NCBI GenBank assembly: GCA_015680905.1
Contig: CM027382.1
Span: 15,845,501-15,909,500, forward strand
DNA from: Coptis chinensis
Taxonomy: Eukaryota > Streptophyta > Magnoliopsida > Ranunculales > Ranunculaceae
DNA: 64,000 bases
Direction of reading: 5' to 3'
Shown: positions 60,700 to 64,000 of the stretch, piece after piece
Layout: each line of letters starts with the position of its first letter
Numbering within the stretch: position 1 is the first letter of the stretch
Translations under genes and position numbers: made by a program
The notes under the pieces: generated by a model
The model's database searches: none
What the model saw: only the letters and a program-made list of their open reading frames with translations
Told to the model about the DNA's origin: nothing

Positions 60700-62690
60700 A
60701 AAAGAAAACATGAATCAAGTATGTTGCACCTTTAATAAATATGGCAAAGGAAACATATCTCACCAAAGGAAAAAAAAAATACTTGTACACATCACATGGT
60801 AGAACAAAACAACACTACTAGATTAAAATGAGGAAAAAATATCGCAGTCACTCAATCTATTATCATACTTAAGCTGGTATGAATAATTGAAACTACTGTA
60901 TAAGGACAATTTGACTTGCTGCATCCACAATATAACTTATATTTGACTTGTTGCATCCAAATTTAATCATAAAATGTAAGAAATGTATATATCTTATTTA
61001 TATAGTAGCTCTTCATGACTACTTCTCAAGCTAATCCCTAATTCCTTTTTGATACACTGGCCAAAACCTATTTGGCAATTGCATCCAATTCTTATCCATT
61101 TCCGTGTTCCCTACTACGAGATAATAATTGTACATCACAAAATAAGAAAACCCAAACATTTAAACTAACCAAGGACAGTCCATTAATAATCCAACTTCCT
61201 ACACCACTATTGATAGAAATTAATTTAGGCATGCATATAAGAATATACGAACAATTACCAGAAACAATGTGTAATTTAACTTCACAAAGTGGTCTTGTAT
61301 TCAAGATTGTATTCAACCAGACTTCTACTGACCTTAAAATGCATACACATGATAGAAAGATTGAAAAGCAACCAAAATCAGAGAAAAAGGGCCTGAAATC
61401 ATCACCGTAACTCGGTTCTAATACATAAGTCATCTTAGCAAGCATGCACACACGTTACAGAAACCAGCAAGCACATAATTCACCCATAAGCTCATTGTAT
61501 ATAACTATGGCAGTTTACGGAAACCAGTTTTTTTCCAATAGTTATGGCAGTTTATTAGATTTACAACTTTTTCAATCAAAATAGAAATAGTGAAATTAAA
61601 TACACTACAGTAGAGGAAATTTCATTGTATATAACTAAACCAAGTGCTTAATAAGAGTCTGTTATGGTGGAGATGCAAGTGCAAGTGCAAAAGGGGATTT
61701 AGTGACGTAATGTTCAAATTTCACTCCTTAGGTGCTTATAAGAACAAAACTGAGAGGACAGATGATCCTACAAGCAGCAAATGCTTGTTGCTGATGATCC
61801 CATCAAGCTCAAAAGAAAAAAAATCCATCAAGTTAATATGATACAGAATAACATAATTACAAATACTAAAAAATGCTAGCAAGATGATTCGGTTACATGG
61901 TATGTGACAGTGAAAACCAACGAATTACACCAATAACTTGGCATACTTTAAGTAAAATAAATTTAACGAATATAAAGTAAGGAGAATCAAACAAAGAATT
62001 CAATAATGAAAAACCAAACACCCAACAAAATAATCATACAACAAAACAATGACAAAATATCAATCATACTCATAAATTAACGAAAATATTACAAAGAAAT
62101 TTATTAGAACCTGAAACACTGCGGGAATTGTGTATAGAAACAGTGGAGAGAACCTCAATTCCTGTAGATAAACACTAAAAAAAGGTAAATAAATTACGAC
62201 TAGGGGATAAGAGAGAATGGAGTATATCTGAAGTCAAGGATCTTGCTGATCATGGAAGGATGTATGCTAGTATATGTTAAAGAACTCCCAATCAAATAGT
62301 CCAATTCAATTGATGAATTGACTTAGAAAATTAAGGATTCCACGGTTTCGGGTTTGTTTGGTCAAATCTATTTCCATAAGATGAATTCTACTACTTCGGT
62401 AGCTTAGTACGATAATTTGATATCGTGTTCTGTAACTCTTGTTTGGTTTCCTGGCTGGTCTTGTTTTAAAGCATATGTCAATGTTCTGAAACACAAAAGG
62501 ATGCTTCCTGTGTTATCTCTATCCGAGTGGCCTAATTTCGTTACTATTAGTTTTACTTAAAGGGTCTAAAAGGACCTTAAGGTTGGCTGCAAGATTGAGA
62601 GTGGGTCATACCTGATTGTGATTTGAATCTGTTAAGGTGAAACAATAAATTATCTGTGTCACAACACCACTAATCATCATTTTTTCTTCT
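60700..62690. other. CACTA-B 5' region, no gene recognised
   Basis: AT-rich sequence upstream of TNP2. A second, degenerate version of the TNP2 start region is visible on the minus strand near 61040-61105 (tggccaaaacctatttggca against the frame at 60650-60690), suggesting a small duplication. From about 62280 the sequence looks like a plant intron leading into the captured exon at 62697. Confidence 0.5.
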
Positions 62691-62696
62691 AAACAG

Positions 62697-62871
62697 GAGG
62701 AAATCATTAGAAGGTGTCATAGCATGCATAAACCAGTGATAGTGGCAACAAACATGTTGGAAAGCATGATAAGCTGTCCAACTCCTACAAGGGCAGAAGT
62801 TTCTGACATTGCAATAGCATGAGAGAAGGTGCTGATGCTATTATGCTCTCTGGAGAAACAGCTCGTGGGAA
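62697..62871 (+). pseudogene. Captured pyruvate-kinase exon (plastid-type)
   Basis: The plus strand reads [40 protein letters not shown] then, after one missing base near 62819, REGADAIMLSGETARGK. This is the highly conserved barrel segment of pyruvate kinase; the VATNMLES wording and the EEIIRRC start fit the plastid isoforms. The exon is preceded by cttctaaacag, a good plant splice acceptor, and followed by a plausible donor (gtaggt), so a genomic piece with intron borders was captured, not a cDNA. It lies on the opposite strand to the transposase genes, between them and the right terminus. It is only one exon and frameshifted, so no enzyme can be made. Confidence 0.8.
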
Positions 62872-62879
62872 GTAGGTTA

Positions 62880-63394
62880 CCTTGGTCTTATTTCTGCATC
62901 CTAAAAATCTGTTTTCTGAATTTCTAGTTCTTTAGAAGTAGCGATTCTAGTATACTACATTACCAAAGATTCGAGTTTGAAGAAATAACCAAAGCTTCAA
63001 ACTTTAATTCCAAAAAATACAAAACCAAAAATCAAAACTTGAAGTATATAATTTCTAAATTTAAATGACGTACATGTCGAGGAATCAATAACCAAAGAAA
63101 TGGCTTTTAGCAATTTGAAGAAACAATTTCTGTGGTACACTCGGCCTCCTCAATCGATGAAGAATGGTTTTTTTTTTGCTTTTATCCTTTTTTTTTTATG
63201 AGTAGCGGTAGTTTCTTTTCTCGGGTAGGGTTTCTTTTGGTTTCCCAAATTGTTAGCGCGAGGTGACCACCAAAACAATTCCCACCTAAATTCATCCCGC
63301 CCAATACTGTTACGTGACACCACCAATGGTGCTGCCAATTACAATCGTATAGAAAAATAGAAATTGGGTGAAAAAAGAAAATTGTAATATTAAA
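62880..63394. other. CACTA-B region between the captured exon and right subterminal repeats
   Basis: AT-rich, possibly intron sequence carried with the pyruvate-kinase exon. I see no further exon. Poly-T runs lie near 63168 and 63188. Confidence 0.4.
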
Positions 63395-63686
63395 TTTATT
63401 AAAGATGCCAAGGGCGTTGCCAAAGGCAAAATACTTTTTTGCGGCCACTGCGCCGTAATTGGTGCTCAATTTTTTCATTAAAAATGAAATTTCACTTAAA
63501 CAAAAAATTTAAACAAATGCTTTTGCAACGCCAGCTAGCATCACACCAGTTATATCCCAATCAAGTGGTACTAATAAGACGGAAACGTTTGAGCAGCGCC
63601 ATTAGGCGTTGCAAATGCTATGCTTTACCAACGAAAAGTAGGCATTGCAAAAGGCTGCATTGCAACAGATCCCTTCTGTTGTAGTC
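63395..63686. repeat. CACTA-B right terminus and subterminal repeats
   Basis: Copies of gggcgttgccaaaggc, gcaacgcc, ggcgttgcaaatgc and ggcattgcaaaaggc, inverted relative to and matching the left end, finish with ccttctgttgtagt. Confidence 0.75.
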
Positions 63687-64000
63687 CCTTTCTGTAGTTG
63701 CTATAGATATGGGAAGAGTAAGTAGAAGATGAACCAATCTATCAATCAAGTGGTAGGACTTCGACTTTCCAGTTTCAACTAATCTTCTACACAACTCAGA
63801 CATCGTGGACATATTATAGAAAATCGAATTACGACAAACATCAATCTCATAGTGCTGCAGCTGAGTTCTCAATATAAGTAACTCTTGATTACTGAAATCT
63901 TGAAAGTAAAATCTCTCAGCAAGACTGCCAATATCATCAATCCTAAATGATCTGAAAGCATCTTTAGGAGTCAAAGCAAAGCTAAGAGTAAAAGGTGCTA
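63687..64000 (-). pseudogene. hAT transposase, part upstream of the CACTA-B insertion
   Basis: The minus-strand frame, open to the window edge, reads TPKDAFRSFRIDDIGSLAER, FYFQDFSNQELLILRTQLQH, YEIDVCRNS, MSTMSELCRRLVETGKSKSY and HLIDRLVHLLLTLPISIATTER, where the CACTA-B end takes over. This is the stretch leading into the hAT C-terminal dimerisation domain of plant zinc-finger/hAT proteins. Its continuation is at 45486-45723. The canonical TATTER is intact here, against TATTEM in the downstream piece. The gene extends beyond 64000. Confidence 0.8.
63689..63750. repeat. 62-bp direct repeat flanking CACTA-B (right)
   Basis: Partner of 45662-45723 (and 6873-6934). It differs from the left copy by four transitions and no indels. 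Confidence 0.85.

Larger units (their letters stand above)
45727..63686 (-). mobile_element. CACTA-B, complete gene-capturing CACTA element, about 18 kb
   Basis: Both ends are present as inverted copies of actacaacag (45728-45737, and ctgttgtagt at 63676-63685). The first base of the canonical CACTA is changed at each end (AACTA left; GACTA right when read inward). Matching subterminal repeats (ggcgttgcaaaag type) occupy both ends. The minus strand carries TNP2 (60687-56970) then Transposase_24 (about 56632-51150), the standard En/Spm pair. Cargo consists of an F-box-like fragment, a pyruvate-kinase exon, a possible organelle-derived stretch and a nested solo LTR. Two stops in TNP2 make autonomy doubtful. 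Confidence 0.85.

Noticed and set aside
1..64000. CRISPR arrays, bacterial operons, tRNA or rRNA genes
   Set aside because: Repeats here are minisatellites or transposon termini; no array with regular unique spacers and no cloverleaf or rRNA core sequence was recognised by eye.

Overview
This window looks like repeat-dense nuclear DNA from a flowering plant, probably a eudicot with a large genome. Nearly every recognisable coding piece belongs to a plant transposable-element family: an L1-type LINE with an RNase H domain, CACTA (En/Spm) elements with TNP2 and Transposase_24 genes, a hAT element of Tip100 type, a Ty3/gypsy Athila-like retrotransposon, and long LTRs. I see no rRNA, tRNA, CRISPR array or bacterial operon. 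The species cannot be named from the sequence. No intact host gene can be defended with confidence. The best candidate is a 105-codon two-helix membrane ORF at 35754-36071.

Layout. (i) 1-17102 is copy 1 of a composite block: a 5'-truncated LINE, a decayed CACTA element (here CACTA-A), the 3' part of a hAT element, and the left 10 kb of a second CACTA element (CACTA-B) carrying a solo LTR. (ii) 17103-38750 is single-copy in this window. It holds an Athila-like element (gag, protease, RT, RNase H and integrase in order, then three diverged copies of a post-integrase ORF, then a 3' LTR from 31299), followed by gene-poor DNA with a MITE-like palindrome and short tandem duplications. (iii) 38771-55945 is copy 2 of the composite block. 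(iv) 55946-63686 completes CACTA-B with the rest of its Transposase_24 gene, a nearly readable TNP2 gene, a captured pyruvate-kinase exon and the right terminus. (v) 63687-64000 is the other half of the hAT gene into which CACTA-B is inserted.

How the pieces fit. In copy 2 a nesting order can be read: the hAT element was hit by CACTA-B (45727-63686, about 18 kb), and CACTA-B's Transposase_24 gene was then hit by an LTR retrotransposon now reduced to a 3.7-kb solo LTR with a perfect 5-bp target duplication (atgcc). CACTA-B has the usual TNP2 (TNPD-like) plus Transposase_24 (TNPA-like) pair on one strand. It also carries plant gene fragments, namely an F-box-like gene and a plastid-type pyruvate-kinase exon, so it is a gene-capturing CACTA.

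Two points stand out. First, a 62-bp stretch of hAT coding sequence is repeated on both sides of CACTA-B, although CACTA elements normally duplicate 3 bp. Second, the two 17-kb copies are almost identical in AT-rich stretches but differ in dense small clusters at CAG/CTG/CCG/CGG trinucleotides, usually as substitutions plus indels. That looks more like base-calling error at CHG-methylated cytosines than ordinary divergence. Many frameshifts described below may therefore not be real, and the duplication itself should be tested as an assembly product. Coordinates of decayed elements are approximate unless a terminus is named.
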